Shown piece by piece: positions 11,721 through 23,764 of a stretch of 64,000 nucleotides of DNA. The stretch's first letter is position 1; every line of letters starts with the position of its first letter. Source of the DNA: Metallyticus violacea (Eukaryota > Arthropoda > Insecta > Mantodea > Metallyticidae); contig CM060842.1 of the NCBI GenBank assembly GCA_030762175.1, positions 51,508,001-51,572,000 on the forward strand. Direction: 5' to 3'. A model generated the notes under the pieces. The model searched no databases, was not told where the DNA came from, and saw nothing but the letters and a program-made list of their open reading frames with translations. Made by a program: the position numbers and the translations under genes.

Positions 11721-12131
11721 ACTGTAGTAGTGAACCAATGGACTTGTAATAATACTCACACTTGTATATTTATAGCTTAATTACAAGCTGAACTATAATA
11801 ACACAGAGAAAGAAATAATTCCTGCTCTTGTAACAGCAAAGTGTGCGAGCTTGAGGCTACGTTCGGTATTAATAAGGCATTTGAAGCTTTAAAGCATTTC
11901 AGCGGCTTTATTCTTTCATATCTCTCTTCAACAAACGATTTTCTCCCACAGTCACATTACTGATGTAAAACGATGATTTTTTCTCTTTTTTTTGAAATAC
12001 TAATATGCTGATACAACTGAGCTTCAGTCCTAAAATCGGAACAGCACTTATTTACCTACAGCAGTTGCAACTTCTTTGATATTAACTCGTAACATTTAAT
12101 AATGATGATGATGATGATGATGATGATAATG

Positions 12132-12167
<36 letters not shown>

Positions 12168-14293
12168 TATTTTGCTGCTACATGCTGCCCAGCATACAAA
12201 AGGAAACATCTTAAAGGTCTAAAGAATTCGTGGAAATATGTGCGGTTTGCTGATAGGAAATAGGGTTTTAGCAATTTAAATAAACTTTAGCTTTACCCCT
12301 TTTATTATAAACAATTAGTAATAAAGTCTTAATTTAGTATTATATGTATGTTGAGATAAACTGGACACAATATTAAAGTGTGCACTGCACCTGACTAGGC
12401 TACTAAACTTTTATACATAATAATTTATAAAACACTATAAGAATAAATAAAAACTATTTGCAATTAAACTTTCAAGGGTTTCACAAAATCGTCTCGTCTA
12501 TTGCGAAATTGCTTAAAATGGGAAACAAATCTATCTAATTGGCCTAAAAATTTACATATATTGCAATAATACAATTAAACAATTAACAAATTAACTTTCG
12601 TAACATGCCAATAGTTATCTAAAACAAATTCTTTAAACCTTAAAGCCCAGTAACTGCAAACGCGAAATAACAAAATTTCTCCCAAGAATGCTTACATTAA
12701 AATTGTATAATTTGCTTTACAAATACATAAAAGAAACCTGAAAATTGTGCAACAATCTCTATCTAAGTAAACGATAAACTCAATTAAACTGTTACAGAAA
12801 GCCGTAACAAAGCCCTATTCCCCGGGAACTTCTTACCTACGTCCTATCGCTCGAGCAGCTCAGAGAGTGCAGTCACGGAGCGAGTTAGTAATCCAAGGCA
12901 AGATATCTCTTGAGCAATGATATTTGAGTTATACAAATATGTTCAAGTGACAATACAAAGAAAACAGATGAGTAACAACATCACAAGCATAATTTTAAAG
13001 TTGATAATTTGAAAGATAATTTACATTACGGGTATTCAATTCTTGTATACATTATCTTAAGTAATAAATTGCCTGTTCTGTGATTGCGCGTAAATCCATT
13101 TTTCCAATACTTTACATTCCCCTTCCTATCCCTTTTTCTACCTCTAGTGGTCAACGGCTCGGCAACTAGCATATCGGCCTTTGATTCAAGCTTTGTTAGG
13201 TCCCAAGTCCTCTTCTTCATATTTAATGCTGTTTTGTTACAGTTTTTTACTAATGCATGTTTTAGTACATATGATGATTTAATTTTTCCTTTCGTGGTTT
13301 TGTTATTTAGCAAGAAAATATGTACTGCATTGCCATTGTGTTTCATTTGTTGTCATTCATGAGTTCATTGAATACTTATATCCTGTTATTTGTTAATAGC
13401 AGATTGAAACATTGAAAATCAAGAATGACATTAAACAACTTTGTTAATTGCCTTAAAGAGAAAGTTTATAAAAATATTGTGCAATGTCGAACGTTTTCCA
13501 AGAATTTGATGAATGGTGTATTTTAAGTGGGGCATTTTTTTTATTTGAGTTGTTTTATTTTATTTCATTGAGTTATTTTTGAGGCATTTATTTTCATTGT
13601 GGTTTGAATTATATATCACTGTATTACTTATTTTACAAAGGCTCTTTATTTCAAAGGCGAGCTTCACTTAACATGTAAATTATGTATTATTATATTGCTG
13701 AATAAAAGAAATTACAATTGTAATTTTCTGGGATACATCCAAGTCCAGGAGGATGCTAATTAAATTCTTTAGCAGACTCGTGACAACGTTACATTAGCCT
13801 CCCTGAGACAAGTGGAGTTGAAATCAACGCAATAAATTTCCGGTAAATTTAAAAAAAAATCTACTCTTTTCTACCGCAAATTATTTGTAAATGAATGTTG
13901 TGTATTTCTAAAGATGTAGCCCTTCAAACTTTGTCCTTTTTGGTGGAGGAAGGCATTAAGCATATTATACTATATATTTACAGACAACTTTAGTGAAAAA
14001 TGATAATTATAGATAGATTTATTATTGCTTTAATATAGCTAATGTAAATTATTTTGATGTTTTTGTGACTGCCTAATGCACGAAAATAGCAGTATGCATC
14101 TCTGGCATCCTAGGGAGCTGATCTAAGACAATTCGCATGCTGTTCTTCGCTCTCTGTTAATACATTCTTAACGCGATAGAAAGTGACTATGAAGGAGAAA
14201 CATATTTTAATATATTGCTCTAATGCTTCAAGGATTTATTTTTAAAGCGTATTCCATTCTCATCGCCGCAGGAAGACCAAATGAATATATATA
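11721..14293. other. No gene seen
   Basis: AT-rich sequence apart from the microsatellite at 12101. Two mutually antisense short frames at 13026-13362 have no recognised domain; a T-rich plus strand gives the hydrophobic translation. No coding exon was recognised. Confidence 0.4.
12101..12166. repeat. (ATG)n/(ATA)n microsatellite
   Basis: A run of ATG repeats passing into ATA/AAT repeats. It explains the poly-isoleucine open frame on the minus strand, which is not a gene. Confidence 0.95.
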
Positions 14294-14388
14294 AATAATA
14301 AAAGTAGATAAGGATAAAACACTTAGATAAAGTCACACTTGAAATTAGACCTTATCTAAGTGTTTTATCCTTATCTACTTTTATTATT
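14294..14388. repeat. Perfect 37-bp inverted repeat with 21-nt loop
   Basis: The left arm (14294-14330) and right arm (14352-14388) are exact reverse complements, with GTAGATAAGGATAAAACACT in the arm. Arm and loop sequence (GGATAAAACAC, AGTCACACTTGA) recur at 36230-36260 as part of dispersed family IV, so the palindrome looks like an inverted duplication of one end of that repeat. Confidence 0.95.
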
Positions 14389-16784
14389 ACTGTTTATTTT
14401 TACATTGTTAATAGTTATTTTATTTATATATATATTCAAACCAATACAACTTCAGTTTTGTTAGAATCTTAGGCTCGACAGGAGACAAAATTAATTGTTG
14501 ATTAACTCTTAAATTTGATTTGTACAGGGCACACAATACAGAATTTTGGTAACAAAATTAGACAAAACAACTTATTGTCTATCCTTTTTTTTCAAAAACG
14601 TTCTAGTGATATGCCTCAGATGAAAATTGTGTTAGCAGTTTCAAGATGTTTTAGACTGGATGAGTTGCTTTATATATATATTGTTTTCAGGTCCAACACA
14701 TTTTTATGGCATTTCCTGGCGTCGGGCGGTACTATCTAAATTTTAACTTTAACTACACTAATCTTTACCGGTGTTGAACATATCTTAAATGTGCTTTATT
14801 TGTCCTGCTAATAATAATTTTTTCATTTTTTGCAATATGTGTCATAACCTATACTTACCTTTGGTGGCATGTATGCATTCATATTCAACACCAAGGTGAC
14901 TCTTATCACCTTCAGAGGTTCCCCTAATATTTTTCAGGTTTGGCTACCTTTATATAATTTTACTACCTACATTTTGATTTATAGTGATGAAAATAAGCTT
15001 TCATTTATGTCCCTCTTTAGCTTAAACTTAAACTAGGAGATGCATTATAGAATTTAACCCCTACAATAGATTCGTTTCATGAGTGTTTACTTGGGTTAGG
15101 TTAAGTCATTTAATTCTGATTTAAGACATCCTTAAATTAGCTTAGTTTTACTCCTTACCCCTTCTTCTCTGCGCTGCTATCTATTGCATTTCTTGCTGTC
15201 GTGTTGTCGCTTCCATAACCCTACTCAGACGCCATTTTCCCCTTCTTTGATCCGATTTCTGCTGTAAAAGTTTCGGGACGGCGGGCAGCTTTCAACGCGT
15301 TCAATTCACCTTAATGCCACGTTTTATGCAATTTTTGCAACTTTTTTTTTACTACGCGGAATATTTACCATGGCTTTTTGGATCTCTCTAAAGATGGTAA
15401 GATGGTGTTTTCAGAAAGCACAGTCCAAAATTTTTGTCATTAAATACTCCAGAACAGATTATTCAATTGAAATATATAGAATTACTTAGTAGCTTACAGA
15501 AACACGCTTTTCTGTTTGAGAATCTTTCTAGACAGATTTGTGGCATTAGAAATCGGTTACAATGTGATTTTTTTAACCATAAATGACTAATATTTAATGC
15601 TTCTCTGCATTGCTTATCTATCTATAGCTGTTACAAACTGATGTCATGTATTTCACGCTTAAAGATAAACAAATAGTTGAAAACAGCCGTTAAGAGCACA
15701 GTATATACAGTAGAGGCGTCTTGTACCGGCACCTTTGATGTTGCTAATCCGGTTTCGGGTTGGGTGTACTTCTCAATGCACCCGATTGATGTCACGGCTA
15801 TCGTATTAGCTAACATATTTGTTTAACCAATAGTTGTATTTTCATTAATTAAAAAGCTCAAATGTACTTATTATTTTCAAAATAGACATAAAATTCCAGT
15901 TTTTGCATTTGAAATAAAAGGTAATTATGTAGAATATCAATTAATTAAAGTGAGTAAATTGTGTGTTTTTTTAAAATCTCGTTTTCAGATTTGCTTGTTT
16001 ATTGGTGGTTTCCGAATGACAGTTAAGTATTTTTAAGCATTACTATTATATACTTTACTCCTAAATTCCTATGTTATGTTTAGCTAAAAAGTAAACACAT
16101 ATTTTTTTAATTATAACGATTCTGATCTAAACATTAAAATAAGGAGCTGGCGAGCGTAGATTACTTTTATAATTACTGCAAATGACAGATTTTTAAAAAA
16201 GTGTATTGTGTTTTCCGCGCTTTACCATATGATAACCGTTACTTGATAATCAAATATGGGCAGGAGAGAAGAATATCGTGAAGAAATATCAGTATGTTTT
16301 ACAAAATTATTATATAAATAAAGCATTATATAAGAGCAAAATTTACAGCAAAAAAATCACTTCGATATGTTAATTATTGTGTTCATTTACCAGCCTAACA
16401 TAACTACCTATAGCTCGATTTACTTTAATACTATTAAATTATTTTAAAGATTTACCATTAGTGAAAAGATATTAACCTGAAAGCTCAAGGGTAATTTGGT
16501 CGGAATTGTTCTGAAAAATGTCGTTTAACATCAACAATTGTAACTTTACTTTATGTGTGCAATTATGCAGCCAGGAAATTATAGCAGGCAGGTGGTGCCA
16601 ACATGATAGCGAAACATCACCAACCCGGTGACTTAAACGTTAGTGTCAATAGTAAATATTTCGAAAGCTTTACATTCGGCAATAATAATTATTATTAGGA
16701 TTTCAATGGCATAGACGTTTAATTTATTAAGATAGTAGCACTGTTCTTGGGCCGTATTCAATTATGCCATCTCTTTATTTATGC
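14389..16784. other. No gene seen
   Basis: AT-rich sequence with a few short frames (14515-14739 plus, 15631-15816 minus) lacking any recognised domain. No conserved exon or repeat shared with other parts of the window was identified. Confidence 0.4.
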
Positions 16785-16862
16785 AGAGCCATCTGTAGGA
16801 GAATGCAGGTAGCAACAGTCAACAGAGCCATCTATAGGAGAACAAGGATTGCAACAGTCAAT
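16785..16862 (+). repeat. 39-bp unit repeated twice
   Basis: AGAGCCATCTGTAGGAGAA at 16785 recurs as AGAGCCATCTATAGGAGAA at 16824, and both units end GCAACAGTCAA. A simple tandem duplication. Confidence 0.9.
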
Positions 16863-16948
16863 ATCGTGACATGCGCACTGAGAATTCGATCTCATGAAAT
16901 TTCTAAGCCGTCCCTTCTGTATCCCTCTTGTCTCATAAACAGTAGTAT

Positions 16949-17533
16949 GTTGTGTGGGACGGCAAACTGGCCATTTTTCAAGGAGGTACCCATGTCCGGA
17001 AAAGCACGGTTTCGGCGCTGTATAGCTCCGAATTTTGAGAACTGTGGGATGTCACAATTTGTTCAGATTCATTTTGGTGTCCTAATAGTTTTGCAATCCA
17101 TTAGCCATGAGCGTAATAGCAGGATCATACGCGCCTAATAACATTCTTGCGCATGCGCTACAGTCCTCCATCTTTGGTGCGCATCCTAGTTCATTACTTT
17201 GTGTTGTGTTTCAGTGCAATAACGTTGTTAACAGCATTGCGACATGTACCATTACACCACTGAGGAACGACATGCTGATTGCAAAGGTAGAACTGCTACA
17301 AGATTGAATGCGGAAAGGTTTCCAAACAGAAATACTCCACATTGGGGCCATTGAAAGACGACTAAGAGAAACCGCAATGTTTCAAGTAGATTTTCTATTT
17401 TCTGCTTTAAGTGTGTTCATTGTACAGTAAAGTAAAACTCAAACTTCGATGCTCTACAGGGCCCAAGCCGTGTTTCTCCGGACATGGGTAGATTTCAGAA
17501 AAATCAGTTTGCCGTCCCACACAACACACCGTT
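16949..17533 (+). mobile_element. Deleted Tc1-like element with ~90-bp inverted ends
   Basis: The left arm begins near 16949 (GTGTGGGACGGCAAACTG, then ACCCATGTCCGG). The right arm, read inward from about 17533, has GTGTGGGACGGCAAACTG and ACCCATGTCCGGAGAAACAC. The arms match over about 90 bases with interruptions. Between them is only the start of a transposase (17244-17405), so the element has lost its catalytic part. Exact ends and target duplication are not certain. Confidence 0.75.
17244..17405 (+). pseudogene. Transposase N-terminal fragment
   Basis: From the ATG at 17244 the frame reads MYHYTTEERHADC, then LNAERFPNRNTPHWG. After a one-base frameshift it resumes as IERRLRETAMFQVD. The ERFPNR...H...RRLRETG pattern is characteristic of helix-turn-helix domains in one large family of insect Tc1-like transposases. 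Nothing C-terminal to this domain remains. The frameshift and truncation make it non-functional; its place between two inverted arms shows it is the remnant of that element's own gene. Confidence 0.8.
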
Positions 17534-17596
17534 TTGCCGGTATTTTTGGGACACCTGTACATGGTGTTCAGACATTCCAAAGCAAAACAGTTGAAG

Positions 17597-17697
17597 ATCA
17601 AGGGTCACTTGTATTCTTGCCATAGAAGGACTCCACGAGTCCGAAATATAGCGCTCTCTTGGTGTTTTATTCTTTTGTACTATTATAATTACTGTTA

Positions 17698-17742
<45 letters not shown>

Positions 17743-17745
17743 AGT
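17597..17745 (-). repeat. Dispersed repeat family IV with (TA)n, copy 2
   Basis: Contains GGACTCCACGAGTCCGAAAT, AATATAGCGCTCTC, GTGTTTTATTCTTTTGTAC and AATTACTGTTAATTTATA, ending in a (TA)n tract at about 17701-17740. The reverse complement of 36180-36310 has the same blocks in the same order, also next to a TA-rich tract. The palindrome at 14294 holds a third piece. Confidence 0.8.
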
Positions 17746-17907
17746 TTATTAGAATTCTATGAAATTTGTGACTGCAGAATAAGTGTTAACATTTTAGAGA
17801 ACGAGATTATCTTACTATTCTCCCTAAGAAACACCTCCAACATTCAATAAATTCGTAAACGATTTGTTTAAAAACTAACCAAAAATCAACATTCTAAAAA
17901 TCGCTTT

Positions 17908-18193
17908 TTTTTTGAGTAGTGTTTAACGCCCGTTTTTACTACTGAGGCACCACAGGCGGTGGACACTGATGATACATGAGATGAAATGATAAATTGGGAA
18001 AGGGTATTTTTTTTTTAAGGAAGGAAGCGTTCCAGGCCTAAGTTTAGGTACCTCCCCGGCATTTGCCAGTTATGAAGACTGAGGAAAACCTGGAAAAAAC
18101 CCCAGTCAGGGAGGACGGTCCTGGCGGGATTCGAACCGCAGACCTCCCGCTCACGAGTCCGTGCCTTAACGACCTCGGCCACCCGTGGCGGTG
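17908..18193 (-). mobile_element. SINE family II, best-preserved copy, with 13-bp TSD
   Basis: Flanked by the exact direct repeat TAAAAATCGCTTT at 17895-17907 and 18194-18206. Read on the minus strand it starts CCGCCACGGGTGGCCGAGG, with an A-box-like TGGCCGAGGTCGTTAAGG and a perfect B box GGTTCGAATCC. The body has CTAAACTTAGGCCTGGAACG, and the tail ends AACGGGCGTTAAACACTAC followed by a short A-rich end. The head resembles a leucine or serine tRNA. Insertion by LINE machinery is inferred from the target duplication and tail. Confidence 0.95.
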
Positions 18194-18206
18194 TAAAAAT
18201 CGCTTT

Positions 18207-21200
18207 AAAAGGGGTAAAACTGGCATCCTATTTACTTCTATTATAATATCATTGTAAATAAATGCGGTGCCATTAACTACCTACCATTACAATGTTTTAT
18301 CAAGACGACATTGGAACACCCAATTTGCCCTCAAATTTTCACTCCCAACAAAGCTGAGTCGCAAATAATGAACAAACAATTTATAACAGTCTTACAATAG
18401 GAATGTTCCAAGTTGCTTGCTTTCAGGCGAACTTTCAGTGTTACTTGTTTGCTTGTGAAATACGTTTTGAGTGCCTTGTTTTGCGATAAATTGTACATTC
18501 AACATGCTTTAAGTCGTGTTTTCATTACTTTTTAAACTTTAAATTATTCAGCACTTAATCGATTATATTTTAAGCATAACTTTTCTTAAAATAGCAAAGA
18601 AATTATAGCTTTAGAATTAAAGATTTAGAAGTAAATGGGAAACCCAGTATTGCTTTACTGGAAACAAAGGAAAACCCGCGTGTTTATTGTGTAATGCCTT
18701 GCATCTGTGTTCCTAAAAGAAGTAAATAGAGCGACATTTTTAGTGAAAAATATAATTTCATATATTTTTAATTGTAAATTTATATTCATTATAATAATTA
18801 TTATTGTAGTAGTTATTATTTTTATTATTATAATACTTATTACTTTAGTAAAGACTATTAATATTATTTTTATTATTATTGTTATTCATTGCAGTATCGA
18901 TAACACTAGTGTGAAAGTAGCGGAATTACAATCTGATGCCCATATACCCCTCCCTAGTTATTGAGCAACTGTGTCCGAGAACAAACGATCGTTGGACAGC
19001 CCTGTTCTATAATATATATATATTATCGCGAACGCTTCCAAACAGCAGTTGGTGAACTACTGATATCAGTGTCACACCAGCAATTAAAAATGGCTATTAA
19101 AAACCTCGAAGCAAATGAAATACAGAAAGCAAGGGAAAATATTATAACTCTGTTGATTGACAGCGAGGAGACATATTGCGGCATTGTTACGGACTATTCA
19201 CAAACAAAGGCCATGAATCTCCGAGTGTTCAATGAACCGCGAGGTGACATCATTACAATGCTCGGCACTGCTAATGTCATAAAGTGTGCCCACGTAATAA
19301 TCATGGCGCTGTAGTTGAGGCTAGTCAGATTTCCACCTCTTAGCTTGATTGCTTTGGGAGATCTAATTGAAGAGCAGAAAGAGAGGGGGAGAGGAGGAAA
19401 AAAAAAAAAAAAAGAAGAGACGGGAGGGCGGGTCTGGGCACTCGTTAAAATTCAGGACGTACCATCTCCAAACTACTAAGGGAACGGGTTGGGGAGTTGC
19501 AGTCCCGAAGGTTTTCCATTTGGAAGTGCACAACTCGCCTTTCGACCCTGCCACGGATGGCTTGCTAGGTTTCTTCTTCTTGGACAACTTCCCGACCTGG
19601 AACTGAGGTTACGAAGTTTGCCCTAAACCTGGCCACATCACCGTTCCTGTTTGTCCTCAGGTGACACCTTCTTTACATACTTCCCTCGCCTTTGACGGAA
19701 CGTATTTAGAAAGTTCGTGGCGAAAGTGTTCATGCAGAGTGCTTTTGAAACTACCGTTATAGCAAAGTAGTTTTCTACGTCTGTTGCTTTATAAAACAAC
19801 AAAGTCCGCCAATTGGGGTTACTGAAAATTGTATTTTAATGGCATTTAAATAGTTTAGTGCTGTGATATCAGACATTTAAATATCATTTTATTTCATACA
19901 AATAATAACAGGTAATAAATACATAATGGAAACACCCGAGTAAGCTACGGGTGCAGGTGCAGGTTGGTTAACATATGCGTTAAATGATTAATACAATAGA
20001 TGATATTGAAACAAACAATGTAACGTGAAAATTTATTCTTGCATCTGCTCAAATTCATTCTATTTAACTTTGGTTTGTTTATTCTGCCGTTCTTGAGCAT
20101 ATCCTGTTCTCCGAGATGATATATGAAGTTTTGTTTTTCCTTCTTACCTTCTTACCTTCTATCTATTCTCTGAGCTATTACGCAAATATAACGATTTTCA
20201 GCGTGTTTGCCTATTAGCTATAACAAGTAGTATTGTGACAGAATTAAGGGTTAACGGCTGTGCAATGTAAATAGTTCACCAAACACTTCTCTCTTCGGTT
20301 ATGAGACAGCAGCGAAGCTTCAGGAGTTGGGTAATTTTCTGCCTTAAATTTGAAATTATTGGTAGGAGCATTTTCACTACATCTACCAAGTGACCCAGGT
20401 ATTCTGTGTTAGCAAAGGTTGTATTACCTTTTAAAATTGTGTTTAATTGTCAGTTTGCTTAAGGAGCATTTTATGTTTTGTTAAGAAATGTGCACTTCTA
20501 GGAAAAATTGTAAATTCATGATACACGAGAGCTTATTCAATTTTAGAATTTGTAATTTATTTGCCAAAAATTGACAATGTTGTCAGTTTAATGAATCAAC
20601 TCTTTTAAGATTTATTATATTAATCATGGTGCAAATATTCAGTGGATTATAGCTTATTTTCTTACTGTACTCCATATTAATATGCTGTGTTTCACACTTT
20701 ATAATTATGAATTTAAAAATATTTCGCATATATTATGTACATAATTTATTTTTAGCAAATTACAATGTATTAGTTATTCTTCACCTTGTGCGCTTTTGCT
20801 ATTTCCCCCCTCCCCCGTATCTTTTCATGGCCACATCCTCCAGCATCTTCCTAAAGTGACAGCTTGCAGACATCTATAAGAGGGTGTCATTATCGATTAT
20901 TGAGACACGGTGCAATTAATCTTAAACATTATAATGGTTATCAAACTTAGAAACAAAATTTCTTGTATGGTTCTCTCTACATAAAACATTTCAATTTGTT
21001 TAGCTTTCAAAACATTAAATTCTGTAAAAAAATAAATAAATAAATAAAATAATAATAATAATAATAAAGTTCCATATTCCAAATGTTTATACAGATTTTT
21101 AATAAGTATTGTAATTGTTTTCTTAGTACCATCCCATGCAGTAAACATTGTATAATAAATGACTGAACCAGAGTCATTAGACTAAGCGAATAATATTCAT

Positions 21201-23572
21201 AGACAGATAAATCCAGAAAGTAATGTGTTTAAAACTAGTCCTTAATGTTTTACAATAATTATTAATATCGGCAAGCTGTTTTCGCTATATTTAATATCAT
21301 ATAAATATCTACAATAGTAGCTTATAGAGAAATAATATTAATAATAAAAAGAGCTGAACCTTATATTTTCAAATGGGGCAATAACCATAACTATAGCACA
21401 AATTAAACCAAATGAAATTAGGATAACATCACTTTACCGTACGCTTCTAATGCAAGTAGTTGATTTTTTAAGTTTTATGAATTACAGATTAGAATAATGA
21501 TTGCTGCATTATCCATTGGAGCGATTTTAGCTAAGCCCCAAACTAAGGAACACCAGAGTTCTATTAAGTCATTCTTTAACGATAATTATTATCCTCATTT
21601 ACATTTCCACAAATATCATTCCAGTTGACACTAAATATAATTGCTATATAATGTGTATAATGCATTTAAATATCCGCAGTTTTCTCATTCAATATTATAA
21701 AAGGCAGGTTAATGTCTGAATGACTTGTGTCATTACCATTAGTATAGGCTGTGAAGCTTGCTCCTCGCCAAACTGACGAAGCGTTTTTGTTTTATTTTAT
21801 GTTCGCCATAGGCACAAACATCTTTTTGACACTTTGTGATGCACTGCCGAGCCGCATATGTGCATATCTCCGCCTTACTACAAAAAGAACCATTGTTTTC
21901 GTCTAATTCATGTTAACGGCGAGTAACACCTTTTCACAGTCAGACCCAGTCTGTATAGTTATACAGAGCAATTAGTGATAAAAAGCTGAAGAAAATTTCT
22001 TGAAAATTGCAAGATTTATAATATTCATCTATTGATACCTTGAAATGTAAAACGTAAAACTATTTATAATTTAATTTATTTGATTTAATACGTTTCATTT
22101 AAATATTAACCTGTTTAATTTAGGGGCAGTTTTAAAACATAATTGTTATATTCATTATTAGTGCCATAATCCTTATAACAATATAAAATGTATGATTCTT
22201 AAAATAATGATAGCAAAATGGTAGATGATGAAACTGTTTTTCTCACTAATTAGTCTGAAAACAGCTATCTAAGATTTATAAATATCAGCATTTAGTTTTC
22301 AGAATTATTATGGAATTTCCCACAGCTGAATAAAAAGTGCAGCACTTAAATGTATTTCGATATCAGTTCAATTACATTACTTTGAACGAGGCGCCGTTAT
22401 TACATTTAGTTGTTTAATGGACCTTGAAAAATACAGCGCATCGATGTATGTAAAAGAGTAGGTGAAGAATTATTCAAAGTAGAAGGAAAAGAAATGCATA
22501 ATCAATACACATTAATATGAAACGTAGAATAATTGCAAATAGATTGTTGTCTTTTTTTTCACAAAACATAATGTTATTAGTACACATTTCCCCTACATTT
22601 GTTATAGCTTATAATTATCCTAAGAACAAAGTTCATAAGGTAGATAACTGTATAATATGTGAACAATACATAAACATAATTAAGTATTTATTACTCTTTT
22701 AAAGCACATGAGATTATAATTTTGGCATACAATTTGCTTCGAATAACCATTTTCATGATCACAAATACTTGAAGTATTAATAATTCGAATTTGTTGAAAA
22801 CCGAACAAAATCTGAAAGAGAATTGCTTACTTCCAAAGGAGAGAATGAATGTCAAAAACACGCAGGCCCATTAGCAGTGTGGTAGGCTTAGTTAAAAGCT
22901 GATTTTCTAATCATCTATTTACGAATCACTTGTCTAATAGTGAAAAGGATCTATTTAATCGTGAGTCAGCAATTCTTTAAATTGGATTAATTATACGTAT
23001 AATTGAATTAGAGAGATGTTAAGTTGAGACTGCATAAGATGTGTTTAGCAAGTTTATCCTTTTCCGTATTTCTCACAAATTTATTTTAGAACGCAAATAA
23101 CTGAAATAGTAGCAATACTTTTATATAATGCACGATAAAAATTAACTTCTATTATAAATAGCAGTACTCATTCAGAGTGAGAAGTATTTCCCATTTGAGC
23201 TAATTTATTGGGTTTGATATCGCTAGTGTAGTTGTTGACAAGAAAACTGAAAACTATGATTGCGAGCAGCGAGACGGACAGGGACTCGAAAACACGCTAT
23301 AGTCGCGTCACAATATTATAAACAACGTGCTATCCGAATAATATTACGGAAACAAGATGTACTTAGGTAAGTCATTAGACGGGATAATACACTATACAAC
23401 AATCACAATGCACTAGACATTACATAATCGTTTTGTCTGTTTAACGCGATGTAGGCGCTTAGTTAAGTAAGCTGAAACGGATAGTAGATAACAAGAGAAA
23501 TCAAATAGCTATAGATATAAATGAACTTATAACAGGTCTTGCAGAAGAAAACATAAATAAATAAATTCTTAC
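18207..23572. other. Mostly AT-rich; no exon recognised
   Basis: By position this should belong to the intron after the CARP exon at 23573. A GC-richer patch at 19370-19690 contains poly-A and frames on both strands without a recognised domain. Short TTA/ATA runs lie near 18780-18890 and 21030-21067. I looked for the next CARP exon (the residues that follow SFPSE in the family) and did not find it. Confidence 0.4.
18961..19314 (+). other. Unassigned 117-codon open frame
   Basis: The longest non-repetitive plus-strand frame in the first 30 kb. The stretch from about residue 24 (RERFQTAVGELL) through KMAIKNLEANEIQKA to RVFNEPRGDI has balanced, protein-like composition, unlike the translations of neighbouring AT-rich DNA. 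No known family was recognised, and there is no clear promoter or strong splice context. It could be an exon of an unrelated nested gene, a decayed transposon piece or chance. Confidence 0.2.
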
Positions 23573-23764
23573 CTCGCTCGGGAAGGAGTAGCCATGGATG
23601 CGGTGCTCGGAGCCTTGATGATTCTCCTGACCATAGTGGATGTATATCTCTTCGAACTGGTAGCGGTAGGCCAACGGACCTCCGGAAATGTTGACCGGAT
23701 GTTTGGTCTCCTTGTCCACCCGGAACACCAAAGTTTGTCCGGTGTTGTATAACGTCCCGCTCAC
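23573..23764 (-). CDS. CARPB: Carbonic anhydrase-related protein, internal exon (64 codons)
   Basis: This exon encodes part of the alpha-carbonic anhydrase fold of the CA10/CA11 (CARP) subgroup, a secreted or cell-surface group regarded as catalytically inactive. It begins VSGTLYNTGQTLVFRVDK, continues HPVNISGGPLAYRYQFEEIY and ends with IHYGQENHQGSEH and GYSFPSE. The acceptor reads GTGTAG before 23764 and the donor GAG/GTAAGA after 23573. Both ends are phase 0, and the phase matches the donor of the exon at 57980. In active enzymes this segment carries the first two zinc histidines as HxH before WG. Here the aligned motif is YIHYG, so the first histidine is replaced by tyrosine and the second is kept. 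The family's vertebrate members also lack the first histidine. The next exon toward the C terminus was not found in the window. Alternatives within the carbonic anhydrase family are unlikely given the VSGT and SGGPLAYR signatures. Confidence 0.95.

Noticed and set aside
13026..13362. Pair of overlapping antisense frames (106 and 92 codons)
   Set aside because: No recognisable domain, neither has coding-like composition, and no splice or promoter context supports them.
19363..19606. Frames on both strands around the poly-A/GGGAGG block
   Set aside because: Low-complexity lysine or phenylalanine runs and no recognised domain; only the GC-richer composition is notable.
1..23572. Next downstream exon of the CARP gene
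   Set aside because: I scanned for the conserved continuation after SFPSE and found no convincing open segment with splice sites; it may lie outside the window or have been missed by eye.
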